Made by a program: the position numbers and the translations under genes. Below, one piece after another: positions 1 to 8,622 of a DNA stretch of 64,000 nt (position 1 is the stretch's first letter; each line of letters starts with the position of its first letter). This stretch comes from Smaragdicoccus niigatensis DSM 44881 = NBRC 103563. Its GTDB lineage: Bacteria > Actinomycetota > Actinomycetes > Mycobacteriales > Mycobacteriaceae. The notes under the pieces are model-generated. The model ran no database searches, had not been told where the DNA came from, and saw only the letters and a list, made by a program, of their open reading frames with translations. The stretch covers positions 62,001 through 126,000 of the forward strand of contig NZ_AQXZ01000017.1 in assembly GCF_000380645.1 (NCBI RefSeq). The letters run 5' to 3'.

Positions 1-2168
1 CAGTGCTCTCGGAGCGCCTTGATTCGACCGGCTTGGCGGGCTTTGACGACTCTGAGCGTGGGCACCAGATCGATCGGTTCATCAAGACTGGTCTCGATGT
101 CCGAAGGCGGATGGTCACCGAGCTTCCGGCGCGGCTCGTTCAGCGCCGGACGTTCGATTCCCGAGGTTCGCGGGGGCGGATCGGCGACCTTCGTCAGCAA
201 CTCGGGCGACGCCGCGGTGGCCTGAGTATTCGGCAGCTGCTGCACCGATTCCCGGACATCATTCCGCAGGTCACTCCATGTTTCCTGATGAGTCCGGGGT
301 CGGTTGCGCGGTTCTTGCCCGCGGAGATGGAGTTCGACCTCGTCGTCTTCGACGAGGCCTCGCAGATCCGGGTTCCGCAGGCGATCTGTGCGATGGGCCG
401 CGGGAAATCCGTGGTGATCGTCGGCGACTCGAAGCAGATGCCCCCGACGTCGATGTTCTCGGCGACATCGACCGACGAGGACGAGGAGATCGAGGCGCAG
501 GACGGTCTGCCGGTTCCGGTCGACCTCGAGTCCGTGCTGTCGGAGGCCGTGGAGTCGGGCTTTCCGTCTCGGCTGCTGTCTTGGCATTACCGGAGCCGCG
601 ACGAGTCGCTCATCGCGTTCTCGAACCAGTACTACTACGACGGTCGGCTGTCGAGCTTTCCGATGCCGCCTGATGTGGGCGGACAGGGCCTTCGGCTTGT
701 CCGCGTCGACGGCGAGTGGGAAGGCGGAGGACGCGGGGCTGCACGAGTCAATCGCGCGGAGGCCAAGGCGGTGGTCGAGGAGATACACCGGATTCTCGAC
801 GAAGACCCCGATCACACCATCGGCGTCGTGACGTTCAACAGCCAGCAGCAGACACTGGTCCTCGACATGCTCGAAGCCGACGGTGACTCTCGAGTCCGCG
901 ATGCGCTCGAACGTGACGACGAACCGTTGTTCGTGAAGAACTTGGAGAATGTCCAAGGTGACGAGCGGGACGTCATCCTGTTCACCCTCGCGTTCTCGAA
1001 GGATTCGAAGGGACGCGTGCCACTGAACTGGGGTCCGCTGACGCGAGCTGGTGGTGAGCGGCGTCTCAACGTTGCCGTCACCCGTGCGAAGAGGCAGGTC
1101 GCGATCTTCAGTTCGTTCGATCCGCACGAATTGGACCTCGGCGGGTCGTCGTCGAAGGGTCTCGCGGATCTCAAGGACTACCTGCTGCTCGCGCGGAATG
1201 GTGTTGCGCACGTTGGGCTTCGGAGACCCTCGACGCTCGACCGCCATCTCGAGGAGATCGCAAACCGTCTGCGTCTGGCCGGACTCGAAGTGGCGACCAA
1301 GGTCGGACTTTCCGACTTCACAGTCGACCTCGCCGTTCGCTCGGGGGACCAGCCGTGGATTGCGGTTCTGCTAGACGGCCCCGAATGGGCGCAGCGCGCG
1401 ACGGTCGGCGACCGGGAGAGTCTGCCGTCGGCCGTCCTGACCGGAGCGATGGGATGGCCTCAGGTCGTCCGGATCTGGCTGCCGACTTGGGTGCGGGACA
1501 GCGACTCAGTGGTCGACGCGGTGCGGCAGGCGGCGGTGTCGGGCGTGGCTCCCGCGACGGTTGCCGCTGAACCTGAGGTGGTCGCCGAACCCGAGGTGGT
1601 CGACGAGCCGGCGCCTGTTCTGGTGCGCGAAGAGACCGTTGTCTCGAATGTGTTCGTTCCCGCCGACGATCGCCCTCGATACGATCCGGCAGGTCTTGAG
1701 ATCCCGGCGATGGTCGCCGCCGAGGCGGTGAAGGTCGTCGAAGAAGAAGGGCCGATCATGGCCGACCGGTTGATCAAGATCGTGGCCTCACGGTTCGACC
1801 TCGGACGCGTGCGCGAAGGTCGCTGGTTGCAGATTCGGAACCACTTTCCACCGGGCTTGCTCAAGAAGGCGCCGAACAACGAGTTCGTCGCGTGGCCGGC
1901 TTCCGCAGACCCCGCGCAATATCTCGACTACCGGACGGGCAAGCGCGACATCCTCGAGGTGCCGTACCACGAGTTGCGAAATGCGCTGGTCGCCGCAGTT
2001 CGATCGGCGCATGGGCTCAGCCGGGAGGATGCGCTCCGCGAGACGGCGAAGGCGTTCGAGGGAACGCGGTTGGCCTCCAAGGTTCGACCGCGACTCGAGG
2101 GAGTCATCATGGCCGCGGAGCGGGAGGGCGTCATTGTCGATCGCGAAGGGCTGATTCTGGAGCCGTAG
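1..2168 (+). CDS. SF1 helicase/nuclease, C-terminal part (5' end outside window)
   Basis: The frame is open from the first base, so the protein begins upstream; 721 residues are visible. They hold the motor half of a COG1112-type superfamily 1 helicase: a DEASQ Walker B box (VVFDEASQI) near residue 115, then GDSKQMPPTS, and the late SF1 motifs VQGDERDVILF and LNVAVTRAKRQV. Next comes a VSR/MTES_1575-like restriction endonuclease fold (FTVDLAV, then WIAVLLDGPEWA, residues about 405-500), an acidic Val/Glu/Pro linker (about 515-545) and a C-terminal DUF3320-type domain (about 560-650). Full-length relatives with DUF4011 and DUF3320 are usually well over 1,000 residues. Such helicase-nuclease fusions often lie in defence islands; the role here is inferred. 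The convergent neighbour ends only 3 bases away. Confidence 0.85.
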   Translation, partial: VLSERLDSTGLAGFDDSERGHQIDRFIKTGLDVRRRMVTELPARLVQRRTFDSRGSRGRIGDLRQQLGRRRGGLSIRQLLHRFPDIIPQVTPCFLMSPGSVARFLPAEMEFDLVVFDEASQIRVPQAICAMGRGKSVVIVGDSKQMPPTSMFSATSTDEDEEIEAQDGLPVPVDLESVLSEAVESGFPSRLLSWHYRSRDESLIAFSNQYYYDGRLSSFPMPPDVGGQGLRLVRVDGEWEGGGRGAARVNRAEAKAVVEEIHRILDEDPDHTIGVVTFNSQQQTLVLDMLEADGDSRVRDALERDDEPLFVKNLENVQGDERDVILFTLAFSKDSKGRVPLNWGPLTRAGGERRLNVAVTRAKRQVAIFSSFDPHELDLGGSSSKGLADLKDYLLLARNGVAHVGLRRPSTLDRHLEEIANRLRLAGLEVATKVGLSDFTVDLAVRSGDQPWIAVLLDGPEWAQRATVGDRESLPSAVLTGAMGWPQVVRIWLPTWVRDSDSVVDAVRQAAVSGVAPATVAAEPEVVAEPEVVDEPAPVLVREETVVSNVFVPADDRPRYDPAGLEIPAMVAAEAVKVVEEEGPIMADRLIKIVASRFDLGRVREGRWLQIRNHFPPGLLKKAPNNEFVAWPASADPAQYLDYRTGKRDILEVPYHELRNALVAAVRSAHGLSREDALRETAKAFEGTRLASKVRPRLEGVIMAAEREGVIVDREGLILEP

Positions 2169-2171
2169 GGG

Positions 2172-2471
2172 TCAGGCCAGCCATATGCGATCCCTGAATC
2201 CGCCCCGATCGTGCGCCTTTTTCGACGCCGCATTCACGACGTCCTGCAACGTGTGGCCGTGCTGAGCCGCAATCGCTTGGAGCACCTCCAGGACGTCCGC
2301 CGCTTCCTCCAGCACTTCTGCGCCGACCGCAGCGCGAAGCTCCGCCGCCTCCTCATCGAGCTTGGCGTGCAGGGCTGCGGCGTACTCGTGGTCGTCGAGG
2401 ATGCGAGTCACCGGCTCGCGCCCCGAGGAACGGATGATCTCGGGAATACGGTCCCGAACGAGCTTGCCCAT
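2172..2471 (-). CDS. MazG-like nucleoside triphosphate pyrophosphohydrolase (COG4997 type)
   Basis: A 99-residue all-alpha protein beginning MGKLVRDRIPEII, the typical start of the small phosphoribosyl-ATP pyrophosphohydrolase-like family. The Mg-binding EExxE and ExxD pair is visible as EEAAE and EAAD, 14-20 residues apart. The start at 2471 is favoured over an upstream in-frame codon because its ATG overlaps the TGA of the HNH gene by one base (TGATG), implying translational coupling. Family members hydrolyse (d)NTPs or related nucleotides to monophosphate and PPi; the substrate here is unknown. Coupling to an HNH nuclease next to a helicase/nuclease gene raises the option of a defence role rather than plain housekeeping. 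Confidence 0.85.
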   Translation of the reverse strand: MGKLVRDRIPEIIRSSGREPVTRILDDHEYAAALHAKLDEEAAELRAAVGAEVLEEAADVLEVLQAIAAQHGHTLQDVVNAASKKAHDRGGFRDRIWLA

Positions 2472-3493
2472 CAGATGTGCTCCAAATAGTCGTCCTTGCC
2501 CCGCCACAACAGAGAGCCATGTGGCAGAGCGGCATAGATGCCTACCGACGCAGATCGAGTCCGTTCGTGCAGGAGTGGAAAGCGCGCCAGCTTGGCGATC
2601 GTCTTGAGGTCGGTGCGTCCCAATGCGCGTTCCGTGTGTTCACGAACTGGAATCGTCGCGCGTTTGGCGAGATTGCAACGTTGATCAGCAGCAACGAGAT
2701 TCGCCACACCGTCGATCGGGATCACCGACCACGGAAGAACGTGATCAACGTGGACAGAACTGTTGAGCCGCGAATCACAGTAGAAGCATCGATTCCCCTG
2801 AAGTTCGCGAAGGGGATTCGTCAGCGCGGACAAGCCAGTCCGATCGGAACCGAACAGGAACTGCTCAAGCCTGTTCTCCTCGAGCTCGGTCGGGTTGATG
2901 GCGATGACATCCCGCGTCCAGAGCGCTCGGATGTACGTCTTGAGCAGCGTCGATGCATGGCGGAGACCGTCGGCGACCCCGGGGCGCAGAACAATGTGGT
3001 TGATGCGTTCGACGTCACGATGCGTCATCTCCCTCTGAAACTCGCTCGCGTCGTAGAGGAAATCCGTGTCGTGCGATCCCTTCACCGCTGTCTGAAGATG
3101 CTTGATCGGCATGTTCGAGACACGCAACGTCTCGGTTCGCGCGAAGTTCAGGTACTCGCGATCCTCGATCTCACGTGCGACCTCCGGCGACTTGATTCCG
3201 CGAGCGGCGAGACGATCCCGAATCGCGGCAATCGCATCGGTGAGGCTTCGGCCCGATCCTTTGAGCTGGCGGAGGCGTCCCTGCTCACCGAACGTCCGGG
3301 TCTGGTTCCAATACAGTGCGATCACCCGGTGCGTGATCTCCTGGAGCGGGATGGCGAGCGTCCCGTCCGGCGCTGGTTCGTACTCGACGCAGATGTCGAT
3401 GATCGCCGTCACCAGGGCGAGTTTGTAGGTGGCCGATCGTGCACCGGTTTCGAGCAGCATTGCGACTCGAGCGGCGGCGGTGATCGGATCCAC
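2471..3493 (-). CDS. HNH endonuclease domain protein
   Basis: A 340-residue protein starting at a GTG. The C-terminal third carries an HNH module: a zinc-knuckle CxxC (NRCFYCDSR), the H-x-D-H core HVDHVLPWS, and the DQRCNLAKR segment that supplies the Asn and final metal ligands. The N-terminal two thirds are helical, with no family I can name, and probably recognise DNA or a partner. The gene is translationally coupled to the MazG-like gene downstream. Family members are metal-dependent DNA nucleases in restriction, mobile elements and toxin systems; which applies here cannot be read from sequence. Codon use matches the neighbours. Confidence 0.8.
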   Translation of the reverse strand: MDPITAAARVAMLLETGARSATYKLALVTAIIDICVEYEPAPDGTLAIPLQEITHRVIALYWNQTRTFGEQGRLRQLKGSGRSLTDAIAAIRDRLAARGIKSPEVAREIEDREYLNFARTETLRVSNMPIKHLQTAVKGSHDTDFLYDASEFQREMTHRDVERINHIVLRPGVADGLRHASTLLKTYIRALWTRDVIAINPTELEENRLEQFLFGSDRTGLSALTNPLRELQGNRCFYCDSRLNSSVHVDHVLPWSVIPIDGVANLVAADQRCNLAKRATIPVREHTERALGRTDLKTIAKLARFPLLHERTRSASVGIYAALPHGSLLWRGKDDYLEHI

Positions 3494-3534
3494 CTACAGG
3501 ACGTTAGTGGTGGGGTCCGACATCCCGTTGGTTC

Positions 3535-4971
3535 CTACGAACCGCCGACCTCGCGACCCACCATCTCCACCAATTCCGAATGATCAACTTCGACCTGGTC
3601 GGCGTAGCGGATCGCATATTCGCCGATGGCGTTGTGCAGGTCCTTGTCGTCGTCGAAATAGCCGGCGAGCAGGCGAGGGTCGAGTGTGCGGGTGTGGGCG
3701 CGCGCCAAGAGAGAGCCGGCGAGGCGCCCATAGTCATCGAGATGGCCCTTCGACAGCGCCGTCGGATCGATGTCGCCCTTCATGTTCCGGAACTGGCGAA
3801 CCATGAACGGCAGCCCGTCGATCGTGGTCCAGCCGAGCAGAATATCCGGCGCCGACTGGACGATCCGCGCACCGAGCACGATGCGCTTTCCTTCGTGCTT
3901 GTGCTTCGAAGCAGGAAGGTACGGTGCGAGAGCCGACGGGCGCGCCTGCTTCAACTGCAGGACGAGAACCTCGTCGCGGTTGCCGTGCAGGAGCGCGATG
4001 TAGCTGCGAATTCCGACGCTTCCCGTTCCGACAATTCGGAACGCGACGTCTTGGACGGCGAATCGCCGCAGCAACGCCTGCCGCGAGACCGGCAGCGAGT
4101 CGACATAGTCCTCGAGTCCGGTGATGACGGATTCGCGTTCGGGCTCGCCGACGTGAGTCAGGATCGGCGGGTCCTCGATGAAACGGTGGCCGCTGATGCC
4201 GGCCTCATGATCCTCGAGGTGTCGCACCGACTTCGCGACGACGCGATCACTGGTGTTGAGACGGGCCTTCTCGGCGGCCTCGTTGAAGTCGTCGATGAGG
4301 GCATCGGCTTCCGCGGCCTCGACGACCGACGCATCGGGTAGTGCCGCCCACGACCGCAGAAATGGTTGTTCCGCAAGCTGATTCATCGTTCGCCGGTACG
4401 ACCGCACCGCGTCTTCCGCGGCCTTCCGCTGAGTCTTCTCGGGGACGTCGCCCTCGCGTCCAGCAAGCACGAGGCTCGCTGCGAGTCGCTTGATATCCCA
4501 CTCCCACGGACCGACGAGCGTCTCGTCGAAGTCGTTGATGTCCATGACGATCTCGCCGTGGGGTGAACCGTAAAGTCCGAAATTCGCGGCATGCGCATCA
4601 CCGCACAGTTGTGCATCGACGCCGTTGGTCGGGGTACCGGCAAGGTCGGCGGCCATCAGGCCGGCTGAACCGCGGAAGAAGGCGAACGGCGAAGACGCCA
4701 TTCGACTGACGCGAAGGTCGATCAAATGCTCGAGTCGACCCTCGTTCGACGTGCGCATGAACTCAGCCACCGACGGCCGGGCGCCGCTCGTTGCCGCGTG
4801 GTCATGTGCATCCGTTGGCGTGACCTCGCGCAGAGCGCGACCGCGGTCATAGGCCTCATCAGCCGTCGCGAAGGTTCGCAGATCTGTCCGAGCCAACTCA
4901 GTCCTCTCCAAGGGTCCTCTTTGGAGAGTAGTGGGCGATTTGCCGCCTTCTCTGCGCGTGTGAGAAGGCAC
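3535..4971 (-). CDS. DUF2252 family protein (kinase-like fold)
   Basis: A 478-residue protein with the hallmarks of DUF2252: RMASSPFAFFRGSAGLMA, then LCGDAHAANFG and VMDINDFDE, reminiscent of the catalytic loop and metal site of aminoglycoside-phosphotransferase-like kinases. No signal peptide or membrane segment is seen. The start is a GTG with a weak AAAGG about five bases upstream; no ATG lies near. The family is common in actinobacteria and has no established substrate. The gene lies 8 bases downstream of the DUF2127 gene, so the two may be co-transcribed. Function is not assigned. Confidence 0.85.
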   Translation of the reverse strand: MPSHTRREGGKSPTTLQRGPLERTELARTDLRTFATADEAYDRGRALREVTPTDAHDHAATSGARPSVAEFMRTSNEGRLEHLIDLRVSRMASSPFAFFRGSAGLMAADLAGTPTNGVDAQLCGDAHAANFGLYGSPHGEIVMDINDFDETLVGPWEWDIKRLAASLVLAGREGDVPEKTQRKAAEDAVRSYRRTMNQLAEQPFLRSWAALPDASVVEAAEADALIDDFNEAAEKARLNTSDRVVAKSVRHLEDHEAGISGHRFIEDPPILTHVGEPERESVITGLEDYVDSLPVSRQALLRRFAVQDVAFRIVGTGSVGIRSYIALLHGNRDEVLVLQLKQARPSALAPYLPASKHKHEGKRIVLGARIVQSAPDILLGWTTIDGLPFMVRQFRNMKGDIDPTALSKGHLDDYGRLAGSLLARAHTRTLDPRLLAGYFDDDKDLHNAIGEYAIRYADQVEVDHSELVEMVGREVGGS

Positions 4972-4979
4972 TCATGCCT

Positions 4980-5750
4980 TTAGGCCTCGGCAGCCTCTCG
5001 GGCCGCCGCGTGTTCGACCGTCAGGAGGCTCTCGGCCGCGTGTTCGGCGTGATAAGCCGGAGCCCCGCCGTTGATGCCGAACAACCGCTTCGACCACACC
5101 AGCCAGACCACCGCCGCGATGTTGAGAGCAAAGATTGCGATGCGGAAGACGGTCAGTCGTTCACTGAGCTCGTAGATCTCAAGCGGGATGAACACGCTCG
5201 TGGCGACGACGGCAAAGTATTCGCCCCAGCGCTTCGCCAACCACAGACCGGTGGCCTCGACCATCAAGATTCCGGCATAAACGAACAAGCCCACCGCGAT
5301 GAACAGCAGGGTCTCGGCAGACATGCTGAACGCCTTGATGAAGAAGTGCACGACCTTCGACGTGTCCATATCCCACCCGAGTTGCTCGGCGAGGGGACGG
5401 ATCAGCGGCAGCTCTCGATTGAACGCTTCCTGTAGTTGTTCGTGCGAACCTCGAATTCGGATGACGCCGATGCCGATCAGCACGATGACCAATCCGCGGA
5501 TGCCGCGCTCGACGGCCAGAATTCGCATGATCGCCAGATCGCGGAGCACTTTCCCGCGCGGAACTTCGGGTGCAGTACTCGCGGGACCGCTGCCTCGCGG
5601 TGGCCCGACGACGAAGGTCTCGCACCGTAAACAGCGCCATGCTTCGCCGGCCACCGTCGTGACGTGGAGACGTTCCCGCAGCTCCGGTTCGTCCGGTGCA
5701 AATGTCGCGTGACCGTGCCGGCTGCACGCCCGCAAGGAAAAGTCGATCAT
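4980..5750 (-). CDS. DUF2127 membrane protein
   Basis: A 256-residue protein with the start taken at ATG 5750 (MIDFSLRACSRHGHA). The N-terminus is cytoplasmic and carries two cysteine pairs (ACSRHGH and WRCLRCETF) that look like a small metal-binding module. Four hydrophobic segments follow, the first ILAVERGIRGLVIVLIGIG and the last IAIFALNIAAVVWLVW, the DUF2127 pattern. The C-terminal tail is Ala/Glu rich. The family has no known activity. Adjacent same-strand DUF2252 gene; divergent from the PASTA lipoprotein with a 90-base shared promoter region. Confidence 0.8.
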   Translation of the reverse strand: MIDFSLRACSRHGHATFAPDEPELRERLHVTTVAGEAWRCLRCETFVVGPPRGSGPASTAPEVPRGKVLRDLAIMRILAVERGIRGLVIVLIGIGVIRIRGSHEQLQEAFNRELPLIRPLAEQLGWDMDTSKVVHFFIKAFSMSAETLLFIAVGLFVYAGILMVEATGLWLAKRWGEYFAVVATSVFIPLEIYELSERLTVFRIAIFALNIAAVVWLVWSKRLFGINGGAPAYHAEHAAESLLTVEHAAAREAAEA

Positions 5751-5840
5751 CTGCCCATGGTGTCCGACGAACATTGGACTAGTCCCGCATATTGCCATTT
5801 CGCCACGCCGACGCGCCTACTCTCCAAGGTGAGGTGTGGA

Positions 5841-6230
5841 GTGAAAAAGACTGTGGCGGTTGGTATTTTCGCGGCGGTGTGGGTGGTTGGTTGTGGCGCG
5901 AACGGCGCCAATGGTCCGGCGGTGACGACCTCTGTGAAGACAGTGATCGCCACCGTCCCGGCGACGGCGACCGACGGACCCCAAGCGCAGCCGAAGAAGG
6001 TTCCCATGCCGAACGTCGTGTGCATGAACCTGCAGGCCGCGCAGGACGAGATCCAGCGCGCCGGCGTCTTCTACTCACGTTCGACCGATGCCTCCGGACA
6101 GGGTCGTCACCAAATCCTCGACCGGAACTGGACAGTGGTCAGGCAGGAGCCTGCACCCGGCGAACTCATCGGCGAAGGTGACGCGAATCTGTTCGTCCTG
6201 AAGACGGACGAGATCACCACCGAGTGCTGA
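5841..6230 (+). CDS. PASTA-domain lipoprotein
   Basis: The start is GTG 5841 (VKKTVAVGIF), preceded by the purine-rich run aggtgaggtgtgga. The 129-residue product has a lipoprotein signal peptide with a lipobox ending WVVGC, so it should be acylated and anchored on the outer face of the membrane. After a Thr/Val/Pro linker there is one PASTA-like domain (about residues 55-125) with VPMPNVVCMNLQAAQDEI and the closing VVRQEPAPGELI. Two extra cysteines (VVCMN and the C-terminal TEC) could form a disulphide. PASTA domains bind muropeptides or beta-lactams in Ser/Thr kinases and PBPs; here the domain stands alone, so a sensing or accessory wall role is inference. Confidence 0.8.
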   Translation: MKKTVAVGIFAAVWVVGCGANGANGPAVTTSVKTVIATVPATATDGPQAQPKKVPMPNVVCMNLQAAQDEIQRAGVFYSRSTDASGQGRHQILDRNWTVVRQEPAPGELIGEGDANLFVLKTDEITTEC

Positions 6231-6263
6231 AACGGGTACTCATCATCCGGGAGGTGCCCGGAG

Positions 6264-7277
6264 ATGCGGCTACGACGAGTGAACCCGAATGGGCCCGGAC
6301 TCAAACGGATCAGGCGTGGGCGAGGATTTTCGTACGTCGATAGCGACGGTTCAAGGGTCACCGACCCCGAGCTCCTCGAACGAATTCAGCAACTCGTGAT
6401 TCCGCCGGCCTGGCGAAACGTGTGGATTTGCGAGCGCCCGAATGGACACATCCAGGCGGTCGGCGAAGATGCCGCGGGCCGGCGGCAGTACATCTACCAC
6501 GAGCAGTGGCGCAACGACCGCGACGAAGAGAAGTTCGATCGCATGCTCGAACTCGCCGCCGCGTTACCTGACCTGCGCGCGCAGGTCCACCAGGACCTGG
6601 CCTCGCGTGGTCTCACCAGGAGGCGTGTGGAGGCGGTCGCGATCGTTCTGCTCGACCGCGGAGTCTTCCGCGTGGGCGGGGAAGCCTATGCCGACGAGAA
6701 CGGTACTCATGGCGTCTCCACCCTTCTCCGATCCCATGTCCAGGTCTCGGGAGATCGGATCCGGTTCGATTTCACCGCCAAGGGTGGCATTCGGCATCAG
6801 GCGGAAATCACCGATCATCTGCTGGCGACGGCGATCCGAGCACTGAAGCGGAGCCCGTCGACGTCCGAACGGCTTCTGATGTACCGCCACGGTGACGAGT
6901 TCCGGGAGTTGCATGCCGACGACATCAACGATCGAATCCATGAACTCACGGGGTGTGCCTGTACGGCAAAGGATTTCCGGACCTGGCATGGAACGGTGAT
7001 GGCCGCGGCCGCGTTCGCCGAAACGGATCGTCCAACGTCGAAGAGGGAAATGACATCAACGCAGCGGCGCGTCATGGAGGAAGTCGCGCAATTACTCGGA
7101 AACACACCTGCGATAGCCAAGGGATCCTACGTCGATCCGCGGATCATCCGCGCATACGAGCACGGTGCGACGATCGAACGGGCACTCAAACGCGCAGCTC
7201 AGAAGCGCTCGAAGAACGCCCGTCAGTCGGTCGTTGACAAGGCGGTCGTTGCCACGATCAGGTCGACGTCCGCGTAG
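6264..7277 (+). CDS. DNA topoisomerase IB
   Basis: A 337-residue poxvirus-type topoisomerase IB. The N-terminal domain (about 1-90) has RGFSYVDSDG and IPPAWRNVWI. The catalytic domain shows the expected Arg in FRVGGEAYA (R136), Lys in FDFTAKGG (K173), the KDFRTWHG motif (K236, R239, H242) and the nucleophile Tyr289 in KGSYVDPR. It nicks and reseals one strand to relax supercoils of either sign without ATP. The start is supported by gggaggtgcccgg upstream. The 3' end overlaps the convergent GGCT-like gene by 55 bases. The length is normal for bacterial TopIB. Confidence 0.95.
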   Translation: MRLRRVNPNGPGLKRIRRGRGFSYVDSDGSRVTDPELLERIQQLVIPPAWRNVWICERPNGHIQAVGEDAAGRRQYIYHEQWRNDRDEEKFDRMLELAAALPDLRAQVHQDLASRGLTRRRVEAVAIVLLDRGVFRVGGEAYADENGTHGVSTLLRSHVQVSGDRIRFDFTAKGGIRHQAEITDHLLATAIRALKRSPSTSERLLMYRHGDEFRELHADDINDRIHELTGCACTAKDFRTWHGTVMAAAAFAETDRPTSKREMTSTQRRVMEEVAQLLGNTPAIAKGSYVDPRIIRAYEHGATIERALKRAAQKRSKNARQSVVDKAVVATIRSTSA

Positions 7278-7780
7278 GCGAGGTCGCGAAGTCCGACCAC
7301 CTGACCGTCCACGAGAAGCGGGGGACGGATGTCCGTTCCGACGTAGACGTGCGGTGTCACAACGATGCCGCTGCTCACGGTGCAGACGCCCCAGAACGGT
7401 TCACGGCGATATCGGACGGGATGTCCTTCCCAACCATCAACCGCATCGAGCTGAGTCGGATTCAGTCCGAGCACCGGACACGACTCGACGTTCCCGGGTG
7501 ATCGAACGAGGGTCGCCACGACGTCACCCGCCATTCGCCGGGCTCGACACCACACGGCCTTCGCATCGTTGATCGTCGCTTCGAGCACCACGACATCGTC
7601 GAGACCCTTTCGGTGAAGCTTCGCGGGGTTTGCGTTCGATCCGTAGGCCAGGACCCAGATCAAGTCATCGAGGACGTCGACGTCGAGGGAGTGGACGAAG
7701 CCGCGGGACAGGCGCCAGGACCCGGGCGGTCGTAGTCCTGGGTAGGGGAGTTCCGGCCAATCGCTAACCCGCCACCGCAT
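7223..7780 (-). CDS. Gamma-glutamylcyclotransferase-fold protein
   Basis: A 185-residue product with the start taken at ATG 7780, since GAGG lies nine bases upstream; ATG 7789 has no spaced ribosome site. The sequence has the YGSN signature of the GGCT/AIG2 fold in LAYGSNANPAKL, which binds the gamma-glutamyl substrate. The catalytic Glu is not clearly placed, so activity on gamma-glutamyl peptides is not assured. The first 17 bases overlap the end of the coiled-coil gene upstream, which suggests coupling. The 3' end overlaps topoisomerase IB on the other strand. Confidence 0.75.
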   Translation of the reverse strand: MRWRVSDWPELPYPGLRPPGSWRLSRGFVHSLDVDVLDDLIWVLAYGSNANPAKLHRKGLDDVVVLEATINDAKAVWCRARRMAGDVVATLVRSPGNVESCPVLGLNPTQLDAVDGWEGHPVRYRREPFWGVCTVSSGIVVTPHVYVGTDIRPPLLVDGQVVGLRDLAYADVDLIVATTALSTTD

Positions 7781-8591
7781 CTTCGGCATCCTCAACACGA
7801 CGTTCCGCTTCATGAACAGCGCGCTCGGCCGACCGGCGGGTGTCCTCCGCCGATCGTTCCGCACTGCGCGCGAACTGACGTTCCTGCTCGGCGCGCTCGA
7901 GTTCGTCGCGCAGCTTGGAGATTCGCTCATCGATATCGCTGAGGCGGTTTCGCGCATCGACCACTGCCGACTTCGCCGCTTCGGCCTCCGTGCGGCGCTT
8001 CTTCAATTCGGTGCGAGCGGCCTCGAGTTCGGCTTGCTTCTCCGCCTGGTCGTCCGACTCGGGAGCCTCAACCTGCTTGGCAGCGGGCTCCTTGACCGAC
8101 GACAGTCCTGCCGGTCCGAATCCGCTGTATGTTGCCGCGGCGGCGAGCGTCCCTGAGCGAACCTTTGCTGCCACGTCCGGGTCGGCGAGGGCCGCACTCA
8201 GCGACTCACCGACCTCGCGGATCGCGGTCTCGTTCAACGGGTGGCCGTTCTCGGCGGCCAGGTCGCCCACGCGTTTCGCGAGCGCACCGACGACCTGCTG
8301 ACGCTGGGCGGTCAGCTTCTTGAGCTGTGGCCCCGAGAGATGCCGCTGCGCGTCACGCAACGCATCGCCGAGCTGAAGGAGTCCGGCGAGTTCGGACTGC
8401 AGTTGGCGGGACGCGAGATTGACCGCCCACGCGACGAGCGTCGGCTTCCGCAGCTTGCCGATTTCGGCGGCGAGATCCTTGTCGCCGGCCCTCTTCGCTG
8501 CTTTGATCCGCTCGGCGCGCAGCGGGATGAAGTCGGCAGGGTCAACCGAGTACAACTCGCCCACGATGTCGTCCAACTGCTTGGCACCCAC
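7764..8591 (-). CDS. Conserved actinobacterial coiled-coil protein
   Basis: A 275-residue soluble protein. The N-terminal half begins with IVGELYSVDPADFIPLRAER and includes LRKPTLVAWAVN, a conserved actinobacterial hypothetical family. The second half, from about residue 180 to the end, is a long Glu/Arg/Ala coiled coil. No catalytic motif is seen. GTG 8591 has a TAGCCT box exactly six bases upstream, the leaderless pattern. The 3' end overlaps the GGCT-like gene. A structural or DNA-associated role is possible but unproven. Confidence 0.7.
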   Translation of the reverse strand: MGAKQLDDIVGELYSVDPADFIPLRAERIKAAKRAGDKDLAAEIGKLRKPTLVAWAVNLASRQLQSELAGLLQLGDALRDAQRHLSGPQLKKLTAQRQQVVGALAKRVGDLAAENGHPLNETAIREVGESLSAALADPDVAAKVRSGTLAAAATYSGFGPAGLSSVKEPAAKQVEAPESDDQAEKQAELEAARTELKKRRTEAEAAKSAVVDARNRLSDIDERISKLRDELERAEQERQFARSAERSAEDTRRSAERAVHEAERRVEDAEDAVAG

Positions 8592-8597
8592 AATGTG

Positions 8598-8603
8598 AGG
8601 CTA
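8598..8603 (-). promoter_or_regulatory. Leaderless -10 box for the coiled-coil gene
   Basis: TAGCCT on the minus strand (TANNNT) followed by six bases and then the GTG start at 8591. This spacing would place the transcript 5' end at the start codon. Confidence 0.5.
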
Positions 8604-8622
8604 ACCGCATCGATAGGCGAGA

